A DNA stretch of 64,000 bases from Neurospora crassa OR74A (GCF_000182925.2 NC_026507.1:1302001-1366000), one strand, 5' to 3'. Positions 48,640-59,378 are shown, counted from the first letter of the stretch. The notes: generated by a model not told the origin, from the letters alone. Program-made: numbers and translations.

Positions 48640-49307
48640 CTACTCCTGCTCTCTTGGCACCCGGCACAAGAAGAACTGTGCTTCCCTCCTCTCCTTCCTC
48701 CTGACTTCCCTCCACTGGCGGCTGTCCAGCCTTCCCCAACCCCTGACCTCCTCCACAAATCGCACTTTCTTTGACCTTGTGCTGTTGCCGCTGGCGCCAT
48801 CTGTGATGGTTGTGCCGTTGTTGGTGCCATTGTTGATAGCGGTGATGATGCTGCTGCCACTGGGGCTGCTGGTGCCACAAGTGCTGGCAAAGCTGCTGTT
48901 GGTGCCGCAGGTGCTGGCGATGCTATTGGTGCTGCTGCTGCCAATGCTGTTGGCGATGGCCGTGCTGCTGTCAAAGCCGCTGCTGCTGTCCCTGTTGCGA
49001 ATGAAAGTTAGCGCGGGCCGATGAGAATGATGATGGAAGGAGGAGATGTTGATGCTTACCTTTGGATTAGGGTTGTCTTGCCTGCACTGTGACAAGGTAC
49101 AAAAATAGTTCAAAAAGAAGGCGCATCATGCCGATGGTGTAAAGGATGGCGAAGTCGCCGACGAGAACAAGAGTGGAGAGCATTTTGATGGTTCTAGAAG
49201 CTGTCAAGTGCAATGTTGACAGTTTTGGTGATGAAAAATTGATCAGAATGTGGTTTCTGGTGATGGCGTTGAACCTTACGGAAGATGGTGATCACGGTGA
49301 ACGACAT
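48640..49307 (-). CDS. possible small spliced gene behind a TATA box, structure unresolved
   Basis: On the reverse strand TATATAAAT (49385-49377) is followed about 70 bp later by an ATG at 49307 in a good context (CACCACCATG), after a CT/CAA-rich leader typical of fungal 5' UTRs. The first ORF is only 37 codons (MSFTVITIFRK to 49194). Splice-like signals follow: GTAAGG after codon 9, CACAG near 49098, GTAAGC near 49062 and CAACAG near 49007. Downstream, 48.97-48.64 kb reads as a Ser/Asn/Gly/Thr-rich stretch leading to KKVRFVEEVRGWGR and a basic tail. I cannot join these in one consistent frame. A small or non-coding transcript is possible. Confidence 0.3.
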
Positions 49308-49376
49308 GGTGGTGGTGAAAGTCTTGATTGATTGAAGAGGAGGAGAGAAAAAAGGAAGAAAGAGGACCGAGTCCGA

Positions 49377-49385
49377 TTTATATAC
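49377..49385 (-). promoter_or_regulatory. TATA box
   Basis: TATATAAAT on the reverse strand, about 70 bp before the ATG at 49307 with a pyrimidine/CAA-rich leader between. This is the clearest core-promoter arrangement in this intergenic region. Confidence 0.45.
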
Positions 49386-49399
49386 AGGGTAGCCAAATG

Positions 49400-51459
49400 T
49401 TGATTGTATCCACTGGTGCCAGAAGGATGTCAAGAACTGGTGACGGTTTCGACAGATGGAAACTAGAAAGCGTGGCTGCGAACAACTGTGTGTGTGTTGA
49501 TGATGTAAAGGGGAAAGAGAAGAGGAACTGAGCGAAGTGGGCGAAGCCTACCGAAGACATCGAGGCTAGACTCAAGCACCGAAGTGAGGAGCATGGTAGG
49601 AAACGATGACCGAGCTAGAACAGATATTCTAGCAAGCTGCACATAGGCCTCTAGCATTGCATAGCACTCAGTAGTTTGTCTAGAGGTAGCATCCATCTTT
49701 GAAGATAATTTGATCACTGAGAGTTGAAGTGATCACCTTGCACCACGGCATCTTCCTACATCCATGCTCGCAACCGGAAAGATTCCCTCTATACATTGTG
49801 CTCTTGAGTTGTATCTATCTGAATTTACCTTGTACTACGGTGTCTTGGTCTTTGCAGGTGTCGGAAATGTCTCATTTGCACCTTGTCCTCTGTCTGGTAC
49901 GTACAGCTTCAACAACTGGTTCACCTAGGTACACACCACCGCTGACGTCCTTTTTTTCACAGGTCCTCTCTGATGCCATATATAGATACTCCATCCCAAT
50001 CGATGTTCAGACGAATGCACATGTGCTATGCAGCCCTTCCCGGCGCTAGTGCCGCGTAGTGCGTCGCAGCCGCCGGTGATCGCCACGAGGCATGTGAAAG
50101 GTGCAGTCTGCCTGTGCACCGGGTGGATAACTAAAAGCTGCAATAGATCCATTCCAGAGAGCTACTACACAAAGTCATCACAAAAGCCAGCCAGACAAAG
50201 CCAGCCAACTAAACCAACCGGAGATACCGCACCCAATCAACCCATCAAGACGGGAAGTATCCAAAGCACTACCAAGAACCTCGACCTTAGATCTGCCACC
50301 GGACATCCCCTCTTCCAGAACCAAAGCCAGCTTCCTTCGCTATATCAAGACTCGTTAGATGGGCATCGGATACCTTCGGGTGGTTAAGCCTAACCATTCG
50401 TATACCAGTCCTCAGTATACAGCAAAACCAATCACCTTTGGGAACCTGGCTTCCTGTGTGGCTCATTCTTCGTACACAGCACACAACATACAGCACACAG
50501 CACACAGCACGCGGTCTACCATAAAGTTGATAACACTGTACAATATGAGGATATAAGGCTGTGCCGAGTATTTGCTTGGGAAGGACATTTGGGGGGTGGA
50601 CTTCCACTTCTTTTTTGGCGCATGCCCCCGGATGACAAGCCAAGAGTCTCGGGACAGGGGTGCAGCCACTCCACATTTAAGGCTGACCAATGGGATGTTA
50701 TACACGATGCAAGCTTAATTTGACAACATGCCGTCTCTGAGCGTCTTTTAATACTTGACATCGAAAAAGTGGTGATGTTTTTCATTGTTGTTGCTCGACA
50801 CGAATACCTCAACTCCCCTTCAAGCACTCACCAGCCACTATCTTCAAGGCCTACGCTGCTGTTAGGGCCGCCTGAATTACTACGTGTCGGGTGTTTTTCT
50901 GCACAATCTACAGGGGAAAGAACTGCTGTAGCCTGACCCGTCGGGCGCCTGACACTCCTCATTTTACACTTGATAGTTAGCTAGAAAGTCTCACTGTAAC
51001 TCTTGACTTCCTCTCCAGTAGCTGATAGTTACAGGTACCTAGGTACACTCTAATGTGATGCCCCGTAGTCATGTTACCGCCGGCTCTTTAGGGACCTTGC
51101 TCACTATAACCTGACTTTGGTTCTGGGACAATACTGCCCTCAACACCTCCAAAGTCCTACCCCCCAGACGTTTAAGACATACCTTTTGACAGTATTACAG
51201 CGCCTTTTGGTAAGCCCACAACTTCCTTGGGTCAGAAGAAGCTTCTAGACACGTTTCCTCAGAAATCAGGCCTTGACATGTGAAACTTGATTACGTCAGG
51301 CAGCCTGGGTCCCGCTCCCTTAAATAGGTCGCGTCCCCTCGCACTTCTCTCTCTTCTCTTCTCTTTCCTCTTACAACAACAATCGTCTTTTGCACTTGCT
51401 GACAACCACGATTTTTTTTTGCTACACAACTGCACTCAACAACAACAACAACAACCAAC
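49400..51459. other. intergenic, no supportable gene
   Basis: About 2 kb without a gene-like frame. Its right end (51300-51459) is the promoter and leader of the ORF starting at 51460: TTAAATAG near 51320, CT-rich DNA, then CAA repeats before the ATG. Confidence 0.6.
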
Positions 51460-51717
51460 ATGACTTCCTCTTCCGCTGCTAAGTCTCCCCTTCCGCCCCT
51501 CTCTGGTTTTTCGATGTTCCTGATTCGACTAACCTTCCTTCTCTCTCTAGGTTTGATCGCAGCAATTGTCCACATCGACGTCGCGATCTGGGCCATCGCG
51601 GCGGAGATTGACAAGCTTTGCCGAGCAATTGCTGCCGATCTTGCCCACATACTAACAGCAGCGTCGAACTTTGGTGTGCCTGTCTCGGACGAGGAGGTGG
51701 ACGGCAAAGGGACCTAG
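51460..51717 (+). CDS. small membrane-anchored ORF, in frame with the next ORF across one TAG
   Basis: 85 residues from an ATG preceded by a long (CAA)n leader and CT-rich DNA, a textbook Neurospora 5' UTR. Residues about 16-48 (FSMFLIRLTFLLSLGLIAA and following) form one long hydrophobic helix or two short ones. The rest is amphipathic and ends SDEEVDGKGT. The TAG at 51715-51717 is followed at once by ATG, in the same frame, and an open frame of 120 codons. I do not recognise the family. It may be the N-terminal part of one 206-codon protein interrupted by TAG, a separate small ORF, or a mutated gene. Confidence 0.5.
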   Translation: MTSSSAAKSPLPPLSGFSMFLIRLTFLLSLGLIAAIVHIDVAIWAIAAEIDKLCRAIAADLAHILTAASNFGVPVSDEEVDGKGT

Positions 51718-52080
51718 ATGGGACCGGAGCCTAAGCCGATTCTGAAGGGGCAGCGCCCAAAGGGAGACAAAACCCCGAAGCGCAAGCAGGTGCACTTCGC
51801 CGAGGGGACCAAGCCCCCGAGCCCGGACAAGCGTCTGGAGGTGGTGAGTCGGGTCGCTGAGCCGAAGGCAGCAATGTCGGAAGCTCTCGATCAGTCTCGC
51901 CGCCTGCTGAACTCCGGTCGCACCCTCCATGCCCGGTTTCAAGCGTTCCGTCTCTCTGAGGCGAACAGGCGAGCCGAGCTGGAGAAAGCCGGGGGGAAGC
52001 CTCGGAAGTCTGGGGATCTGGGAAGGGTGCGCTCGGTCACATTCCGGGCCACTCGACCTGGGTCTCTGGAGCGTCGGTAA
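51718..52080 (+). CDS. basic disordered ORF continuing the 51460 frame
   Basis: 120 residues, Lys/Arg/Pro-rich, beginning MGPEPKPILKGQRPKGDK and containing KRKQVHFAEGTKPPSP (a KxVxF pattern like PP1-docking motifs) and LRR-poor helical sequence SEALDQSRRLLNSGRTLHA. Its apparent stop TAA (52078-52080) lies inside GTAAGT, a perfect splice donor. A branch-like GCTGAC and TTCTAG acceptor end at 52121, so the coding sequence may continue past a 45-nt intron into the repeat-rich region. Function unknown. The intact, codon-like sequence directly downstream of an in-frame TAG is the odd feature. Confidence 0.45.
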   Translation: MGPEPKPILKGQRPKGDKTPKRKQVHFAEGTKPPSPDKRLEVVSRVAEPKAAMSEALDQSRRLLNSGRTLHARFQAFRLSEANRRAELEKAGGKPRKSGDLGRVRSVTFRATRPGSLERR

Positions 52081-52139
52081 GTACACACTCTTCTCTCTCT
52101 GTTTGCTGACGTGACTTCTAGGTACCATCTTCTTATCAT

Positions 52140-52640
52140 TCAGGTGTGTTTTTTTTTTCTTCTTTTGTCTTGTCTTGTTTTTTTCTGCTTTTGTTTTGTT
52201 CTTGGTCTGCTTCGAGTTTCGTTTCGTGTTTTGCTCTTGTTTTGCTCTTGGTCTGCTTCGAGTTTTGCTTCGTGTTTTGTTCTTGTTTTGCTTCGAGTTT
52301 CGCTTCGTGTCTTGCTCTGTTCTTGCTTTGTTTTCGGTTTTGCTTCTGCCTTTGGTTTCTGCTTTGGGTTGTTTGCTTTTGGCTTTTCTGGCGTTTGACC
52401 ATAGAGGAGGATTGTTCTGCTCTTTGCTTTTGGTTTCTGCTTTTGGGTCTTTGCTTTTGGATTTTCTGGCGTTTGACTATAGAGGAGGAATGGCTGCTTT
52501 CTGCTTTTGATTTCTGCTTTTGATTTCTGCTTTTGATTTCTGCTTTTTGCTTTCTGCTTTTGGTTTCTGTTTTTGGTTTCTGTTTTTGGTTTCTGCTTTT
52601 GGTTTCTGCTTTTGGTTTCTGCTTTTGGGTTTGGGTTTTG
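52140..52640. repeat. pyrimidine-rich minisatellite (TTTCTGCTTTTG-type units)
   Basis: Two kinds of near-tandem unit. At about 52180-52330 there are ~40-bp units around TGTTCTTGGTCTGCTTCGAG. At about 52490-52640 there are ~12-bp units TTTCTGCTTTTG, roughly ten copies. A third motif, GGCGTTTGAC[CT]ATAGAGGAGGA, occurs twice (about 52390 and 52470). The strand asymmetry (T-rich forward) makes long Lys/Gln-rich ORFs on the reverse strand, which I do not accept as genes. Confidence 0.85.
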
Positions 52641-54506
52641 CTTTGGGTACTTTGGGAATAGAGGAGTTCAAGTTTGTTGTAATTAGTTTGGCTTGACTTG
52701 GCACCAGCGGAGCGTCTCATCCAAGCCTCTGCCTGCTGGCTTCTGGTTGTTGGTTTCGCTTGGTTTCCCAACATCACCCTTCGGGGTCCCGAATGGGCAG
52801 TTAGGCGCTATTTCAGGTCTAGATAGTTAATGATACTTTTGTGCTGATCATGGTTACTGTTCTTTGCTTCTGATGTGCCTTTGACTTGTGCAGAGAATAA
52901 AAGAAAGGGAAAAAATGGCCTACTTGAGTCACCTGCTTACTACTGACCAACAAACTTGCAGCAACATCAACAACAACAAGAAGGAGTGTGGGTATGTGTT
53001 TGCATTCGTTGACTATCTAATACCACGATGGGCAATGTTGAGCTAACAACAGCTGACCAATCGCGTGTAATACTGAAGATACCATACATGAGGTCTTGTA
53101 CATGCATGCAGCCAGTTTGGGAGGTCCCGACGGTGCATTCCACATGGCCTCAAGCAGCTGCTGTGTAGTGTGTGGCCTGGCACTGTAGATCTGGTGCTCT
53201 ATTGCATGCACAGGGCCTACTTCTACTCCGGTCATGCCGCAGACCAAAACCGTTGCCCTGTGCGTCAATGAACTCCTCCTCGTCCTCCTCCTCCTCCTCC
53301 TTCTAATACTTCTGCACACCGGGTCATGTTTGTGTGGTGCGGATACCGATCGCGGGAGCTTATGATGAGGATATTGTAGTCTGGAATCAAGACGTAACGG
53401 TGACGATGGCGAATGGGTGACGAGGTAGGTGGTTGTTAAAGTTGCGCTTCGATGTTCAATCGGTGTGGGTATGGATTCGGACGTTGGAACTTGGGTCGTC
53501 GGTGTATGTCGTTAACGGGAGTTGGGGGAGGTTCTCAACGGTCGTGCATAGGTACGCATGGATGTAGGTAGCACTGGTCCTGAAACCCGGGTTAGTTCAA
53601 TCCATCAAATGCCAGGGCGGACCGGACCGGACGGAACTGGATGCATATAACAGTTAGGCATGTCTCGTTGGTTCTGTCATCTTATTCCCTTTTCCCGTTA
53701 GCCTGATGTTCAAAGGGTGCGTGCTGTAATCTTGAGATGGATAATAGATGCTGTCAGGACGGAGCCACGCGCAGGTAAGCAGATCAGGCCCACTGTACAC
53801 ATAGGGCTGGCTGCATGTTGATAGGGATCGCCGATATTGCCTCCGAAACCTCGTGCGGGAGCTTCCCTGTAGCGGTATAGCAGAACCATAGCACATCAAA
53901 TAGTGACTTGACATTGTCATCTGCAACCTCCGACAAAGGGGTATATGTTTGCGGTCGTCGATGTCGAGCGTAGGTAGAGGTAGATTGGGGTTCAGTCCGA
54001 CGTTCGGTGCGACTCGGTTGGTTCGGTTAGCAAGGCTGTGATGCTGCAAATGTCTGTGACTGTCCAGTTTCGTCGAGATTGGTCGAGGTTCGGTGGCAAG
54101 AGAACGTGGAGTATGTCTTTCGATGCGTCAATGTGGTACCGTTATGGTTAGCCAAATAACCGTTGGTGGAATTCAAAAACTTGGGAAGGTTCACATTTAT
54201 AGGAACTTAGCGTTCGTAGAAGCTTTATGGGATATGCGGGTTACTTGATGCGTACCTCTACAAGCACTCAATATTGGAATCGGATGGCCCGATTGACAAG
54301 GGTCAAACTGTCAGAGTGGAGCGGTAGGGCGGTACGTAGAAATCGAGAAATATCGGGTGTATTCGAGAACACTGAATGGAGGGTTGACAAGTCAGTGACA
54401 ATGGACAAAACATAGGAAAATAAAGGCAACAAATCAAGAATTGGCATGTTCGACACTTGGGCAAAAAGTACAAAAAAGATGAATCGCATTTCGCCGCCGG
54501 GAATTG
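52641..54506. other. intergenic, no supportable gene
   Basis: No convincing frame. A CTCCTC triplet tract lies near 53272-53300. The sequence TTGCAG followed by CAACAT near 52958 is splice-acceptor-like and might belong to a 3' exon of the 51460 transcription unit, but no frame supports it. Confidence 0.55.
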
Positions 54507-54579
54507 AGCCCGACGTGGGGGTCGAACCCACAACCTTGAGATTAAGAGTCTCACGCTCTACCGATTGAGCTAGCCGGGC
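54507..54579 (-). tRNA. tRNA-Lys (anticodon CUU)
   Basis: A complete cloverleaf on the reverse strand, 73 nt without intron: acceptor GCCCGGC/GTCGGGC, D arm GCTC...GAGC, anticodon arm TGAGA-CTCTTAA-TCTCA with anticodon CTT, T arm GTGGG-TTCGACC-CCCAC. A run of T (CTTTTTTG) about 30 nt downstream can terminate RNA polymerase III. The base after the acceptor stem is T, whereas lysine tRNAs usually have a purine there. The 116-codon ORF across it on the same strand is the common false ORF made by tRNA genes. Confidence 0.95.
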
Positions 54580-55128
54580 GAGTACGATTTTGTTAATGCT
54601 ACATTGACCAGGGTGCACTACCTATTAGCCACCAGTTGGCAACAGTCATAGTCCTTCAAGGAGATGAAGGAATGTCAATAAAAGTTGGCATGTGCACATC
54701 CGGATGTGGAAGGATAGCTCGAATTCGTCTATGACTTCCTTGCAGTGATGCTCGTTACTACGAGCAGTGTAGTGTACGAACGAGGGGATGCGACAAGCCA
54801 ATTCCAAGCCCTGGAAGGCGCCGTCGCCGTAGATGTGGCGTGCGGGGAAATGCCCCTGGTGCCGTCCACGAATAAGCGACCGCCGATGATGTTCAAGGTG
54901 CACCTCGGCTTGGCTCGAGGAACGCCAGCGAACCATCATCGGTAGACTTACTGTACAAGGTGGCTCAGATGATGACGGCGATATCGCTGTACCGCTGCCC
55001 CGGTCGTCGGATGTGTCAAGCTCACATGGCACTACAAAACCGGACCCGAGAAACCAAATCGCGCCAAGGACTCTGATCAGTCCTTCACAACACTGCACTA
55101 CGCCAGTAGCAGCAAGGAAACAGAAGAC
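54580..55128. other. short intergenic region
   Basis: Between the tRNA and the RING-like gene. The RING-like gene frame stays open upstream of its ATG to 54976, so an upstream exon here is possible. A forward frame at 54745-54945 is in the same phase but no plausible intron links them. Confidence 0.45.
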
Positions 55129-55650
55129 ATGTCGAACATGGATACAACACAGCATGAACGAGAGCCAGCGCCGTCTTATCGCCAATCATTCGACACTCTG
55201 GCGCACATCCCCGCAGACCCAAACTCGTCGGAATTTAGGGCCAGCCGGATTGACAATTTCTGGATCAAGGTCTTCCCACCCACGTAAGGTTTCACTGCAT
55301 CCAAATCCGCATGCCATCCATCACGGAGGATTGTGCGGGATTCAGACATCCTCCGAGTTCTACTGACTCCTCATATCTCGCCCTCACACAGGCCAAAATG
55401 CTACATTTGTCAAGACAAACCAGAAGCCGCGAATCTACTGTCGAGGCCGGGATGCGATCACAAGATTTGTGGTAAATGCCTGATCAAGATATTTGAGCGA
55501 GCCGTCAACGACAAGAAATGCATGCCGCCGAGCTTCTGCTCTCATGGTGAGGTGTCGCCCGACATGGCGCCGGGCTTGTTCGACGACGTGTTCTTGGCGC
55601 AATGGAACGAGAAGTACTTTGAGTATTTGGAACAGACTGTGTCGACATGA
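55129..55650 (+). CDS. RING/RBR-like zinc-finger protein, short
   Basis: Two exons, 55129-55283 and 55392-55650, with intron GTAAGG...CACAG (108 nt). They join to 137 residues. After a polar N-terminus the sequence has CYICQDK, GCDHKICGKCLIKIFERA and a Cys in PPSFCSH, the order of a RING1 finger in RBR-type ubiquitin ligases. LFDDVFLAQWNEKYFEYLEQT then matches the linker that leads into the IBR domain. It stops there, so the IBR and RING2 (with the catalytic Cys) are absent: this looks like a C-terminally truncated RBR relative. The start is uncertain (ATG 55129 or 55138; the frame is open to 54976). Whether it is functional is unclear. Confidence 0.6.
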
Positions 55651-57678
55651 CAGCCCATTTGGCGCTTCCACGATGGACAATCTGGACAGACCGAAAAGAT
55701 GAAGATTTTCGAAAACTAGCAGGGTGGGCGACCCGATCGGGATTCTTGAAGGGATCAGCACGTTGGCTATAAATCAGCGAATAAACAGATGTGTCCGACA
55801 CCGGCGAAATTACCGTCCTTGACCGAGCTATGGTCGGTAAATCACTCCATCCTTGGCAATACCTTCCAGAATAAAGCGCGGGATACACTGAAACATGGAC
55901 ACAGATGTTAACAGCATCTAACTCTAAGGACCCCTGGTTCAGGACCTCCGAATAGAGCGTCAGCCTCCAAGCACCAACGATTACCTCCAACGTGGATACA
56001 ATGTCAACGCCATCACCGACAAAATGTACGCAGTAATAGAAACATATGGCTCAGGTCGTTCCGTTGCTTTTAGGGATACAAGCCTCAAGCTCCAACTGTC
56101 CCTCTTTGTTTCTTCACAACCCAAGTTCGTTATTATAATTTCCCGTCCAAGCTCTTCCTCGTTCTATGCAGGGCCAAGTTTTGACGTCTATCACCTCCCC
56201 CCCTTGTTCCATCAATAGTTCCTGTCTGGTCGGAGGCCGGGTCATCGCTAGGCCCTTTCAGCGCAGTGCATCTAGTTGTGCAATGCTCCGCGCACGTGTC
56301 CCTCGCAAACATCGATCGAGTCTTCCAAGAGCTAGTGTTTGAGCGGTTCTGTAGCGAAAACACGTTCATCTTTCACCTACCACATTGCCAATCCTGTTCA
56401 ATTGAACCAATTTGGAGGACTTCAGTCGCTAACAATCTCAGTTACTCATCCTGTGAAGGAAACGCCGTGGAAGATGAGGATTTGGGCAATCTGGGAGAGG
56501 TAGGGATTGTGGATGGCGACGGAACTGTTTCAGAGGAATCTGGAAGGCATGGGAAGTATGGGAGTATGGCACCTGGGCAGGGGCTTGGGGTGGTCATGGG
56601 ACTGGGAGATACTGACCCGAAGACGACTTGGCAGGAATGGGCATCCCAGTCGTCATCTGCGGGATAGAGCAGGAAGTAGTCAATGGCAGAGGTACCCTTG
56701 TTGAAGGGAGGGCATTCTTTGGGTGTGCCGATTCCAAACTTACTGTTGTTTCTTGAGAAATGACGAGATTGTCATGCATTCTGCAATGGACGGTGACACT
56801 CTGTGGTGGTGTGTTTTCGCTCAGCCATCCTCAACCATCTTTCAAGGCGGCGGTACCCTCATGGGGCTTCAGCTATCGATGTATGTATATGTAGCTCACT
56901 CAGCTCTGGGGAGCCTTCCACAGTCCTCCAAAACCGCTCGTCGGAACGATCCTCTGATCCCAAATACCTCGGTGGCTGCGTTCGACGCCGCTACCCTCGA
57001 TGGTAACCCCAAAGGTGGAAGATTAAGAGAGACCTGGACAATTTGAACGAGCATAAGAACGTAGGAGCGCAATAAGCTGCAGCCAGCAAATACCAAGAGG
57101 TCCATACTAGAGACACGCTAGCATGCATATGGATCATCGACAAAGTTCGATTCGTGAGTGGGACAAAGGCGGCATAATAGAAGTAAGTAAATACAGGAAA
57201 TGGAAGGACTAATCAAGTGTAAGGTTCAATAGTATCCAACGGGTAGCGTAACTGGGGCATGCTTCAGCCCAAAAAGGGGAACGGTGATGACTTCAACTTC
57301 CGAGTTGCAGTGCATGTCGCCGAGCACAGTATAGCAGCACTTACACACGGACCTTAGGCCTACCGGTTTAGGAGACCTCTCTCAAAACGCTTGGGCCAAC
57401 CGCTTTTATCCAACATCAAAGACCCTTGTCTGATGCCATTGTCTGGGTCCACATCTAACCCACCGGCCCCATCTGTTCGCGTCTGTTCGATCGCAGACAC
57501 GTTCACCAGGACGCGATTACCAACGTCATTCATCGCATTCTACCTGTCAAACTACTGAAGAGCTTTCCGAATCTCTGTATTCCGTCTTAAAGTATCCTCA
57601 ACACCGAAATCCGAAATTCATTCTGATTGCGGCACCGAAAATACAACCTGAACTTGACCTGCATCTTGTCACATCACC
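55651..57678. other. intergenic, no supportable gene
   Basis: No frame with family features. Possible remnants of the missing RBR C-terminus were looked for at 55651-56000 and not seen. The last 200 bp before 57679 are the leader of the HIRIP3-like gene. Confidence 0.6.
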
Positions 57679-59378
57679 ATGCCTCCCCGCAAAATGGTCG
57701 CCGATGCGACAATCAAGACCGAGATCGCAGATGCCGTGCGCCGCATCTACCACGGTCCGCAAGAGCTAACCGTCAACGCTGTGCGCGAAGCTGTCGAAAA
57801 GAAGCTCAAACTTGGCGAAGGGTTTCTCAAAGATGGCGACTGGAAAGCAAAGAGCAAGCAGCTTGTCATGGACACTCTCGTAAGTAGTCATCTTGATGGC
57901 TCAATTGAACAGCACCGAGGAGAGACCATAATCAATTACTGACAGACGTGTACCTATCGTAGGCCAAGATAGAATCCAACGGGGCAGAACCAGACCAGGC
58001 TGCTCCAGCGAAACCAAACGCCAAGAAGCCGAAAAACAACGCCAAAGCCAAGGCACCTGCGAAGAAGCGCGCAAAGAAGGAGGCGACACCTTCCGAAGAG
58101 TCCGAGTCCGAGTTGAGCGATCCCGAGGATAGCGAAGAGGAGGAATTTGACGACGACGACGAATCCGAAGGGGAGCCGGCCAAGAAGCGCAAAGCCACAA
58201 AGGCAACGGGCAAGAAGAGGAAGGGGTCATCAGATGACAATGATGACGAAGAGGAAGCCGAGGAGAGCGAGTCCGAAAGACCTAAGAAGAGAGCGAAACC
58301 CGCCGCCAAGGCTACCAAGGACAAACCAACCAAGAAGACTGCCGCTGCGAAGAACAAGGTCGAAGCATCCGACGCAGAGTCCCTGCTTAGCGAAATCGAC
58401 GAGGCTGGACTGGAGGATAAGGACGAGTCAAGTGAGCTATCGGATGCCATGGATGTCGAAACCCCCAAGGAGAAGGACACAAAAGACGAGGTGACAAAGG
58501 CAGAGAAGGAGACGAAACCGGCCTCAGACGACGAGAGCGAGCTTTCTGAAGTCATCGACGAACCTCCCAAACGGAAAGCTAAACCCAAAAAGGGCGCCGC
58601 TAAAGACTCTTCCGAAACCAAGCCCACCAACGCCCCGCCCGCGGACAAGGACGATGGCGAAAGTTCCATGTCTGAAGTCTTTGACGAGCCCCCGAAGCGT
58701 GGCGGCAAGGGGCGCGGAAAATCCAAGGAGGCCGCCAGCAGCAGCACCAGCAAAGGCCGCAAAGCCAAGTCCGTATCCGCCGACCTCTCTCCTGACGAAG
58801 CCCTGATCAAGCAGCTCCAGAGCCAATTACTCAAGTGCGGCATTCGCAAGATCTGGCCAATCGAGCTCAAGAAGTACGGTGATGACACCAAGGCGAAGAT
58901 CAGGCATCTCAAGAACATGCTCACCGACATAGGCATGACCGGGCGGTTCTCCGAGTCCAAGGCCAAGGAAATCAAGATGCGCAGGGAACTGGAGGCGGAG
59001 CTAGATGCCGTGAAGGACGGAGAGAAGAGCTGGGGACTGGGTGATGGCGGGAGGCCCAGGAGGAGGGCGGCGGCTAAGGTGAAGAGTCTGAAGCTTGAAA
59101 GTGACTCTGAAGATCAAGAGGAAGAGGACGAAAGTGGGGATGGAGCGGACAAGAAGGAAAAGAAGGAAAAGAAGAAGAAGAAGAAGAAGGCCGAAAAGGA
59201 GGGTAGCGGTGATGAAGATGGAGACGATGATGATGATGAAGTTGAAGAGGACGACGAAGATGACGATGACGAGGACGAGGACGACTCAGAAGATGCGGAG
59301 CCAAAGGCAAGGGTGAGAGGCCCAGCCAAGCACAGGGCGGATTTCGCTTTCTTGGGCTCTGAGAGCGAGTCTGATTAA
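57679..59378 (+). CDS. HIRIP3-like histone chaperone / chromatin protein with DEK_C domain
   Basis: Two exons, 57679-57879 and 57963-59378, intron GTAAGT...CGTAG. They join to 538 residues. Residues about 8-67 form a DEK_C-type helical domain (IADAVRRIYHGPQ, LTVNAVREAVEKKL, DWKAKSKQLVMDTL). Residues 70-340 are alternating Lys-rich and Asp/Glu/Ser-rich disorder with several LSE[VI]-DEPPKR-like repeats. Residues about 346-415 (LLKCGIRKIWPIELKKYG, HLKNMLTDIGMTGR, KAKEIKMRRELEAEL) match the conserved core of HIRIP3-type proteins. The acidic C-terminus ends HRADFAFLGSESESD. Family members bind H2A-H2B or HIRA-pathway histones in the nucleus. Function in Neurospora is inferred. The frame is intact. 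Confidence 0.85.

Noticed and set aside
48458-49024. 188-codon forward ORF rich in Leu/Val/Pro
   Set aside because: Frame through a GCT/GGT triplet-rich stretch. The alternative frames look equally repetitive (Ala/Gly or Ser/Asn), so no frame is favoured by sequence.
52136-52777. 213-codon reverse ORF rich in KQK/AETKSRNQ
   Set aside because: Product of the strand-biased minisatellite. No non-repetitive protein sequence.
54268-54618. 116-codon reverse ORF containing LARLAQSVERETLNLKVVGSTPTSGS-like sequence
   Set aside because: This is the usual false translation across a tRNA gene. The tRNA-Lys explains the sequence.
57932-58975. 347-codon reverse ORF, Ser-rich
   Set aside because: Antisense of the acidic/basic repeats in the HIRIP3-like gene.
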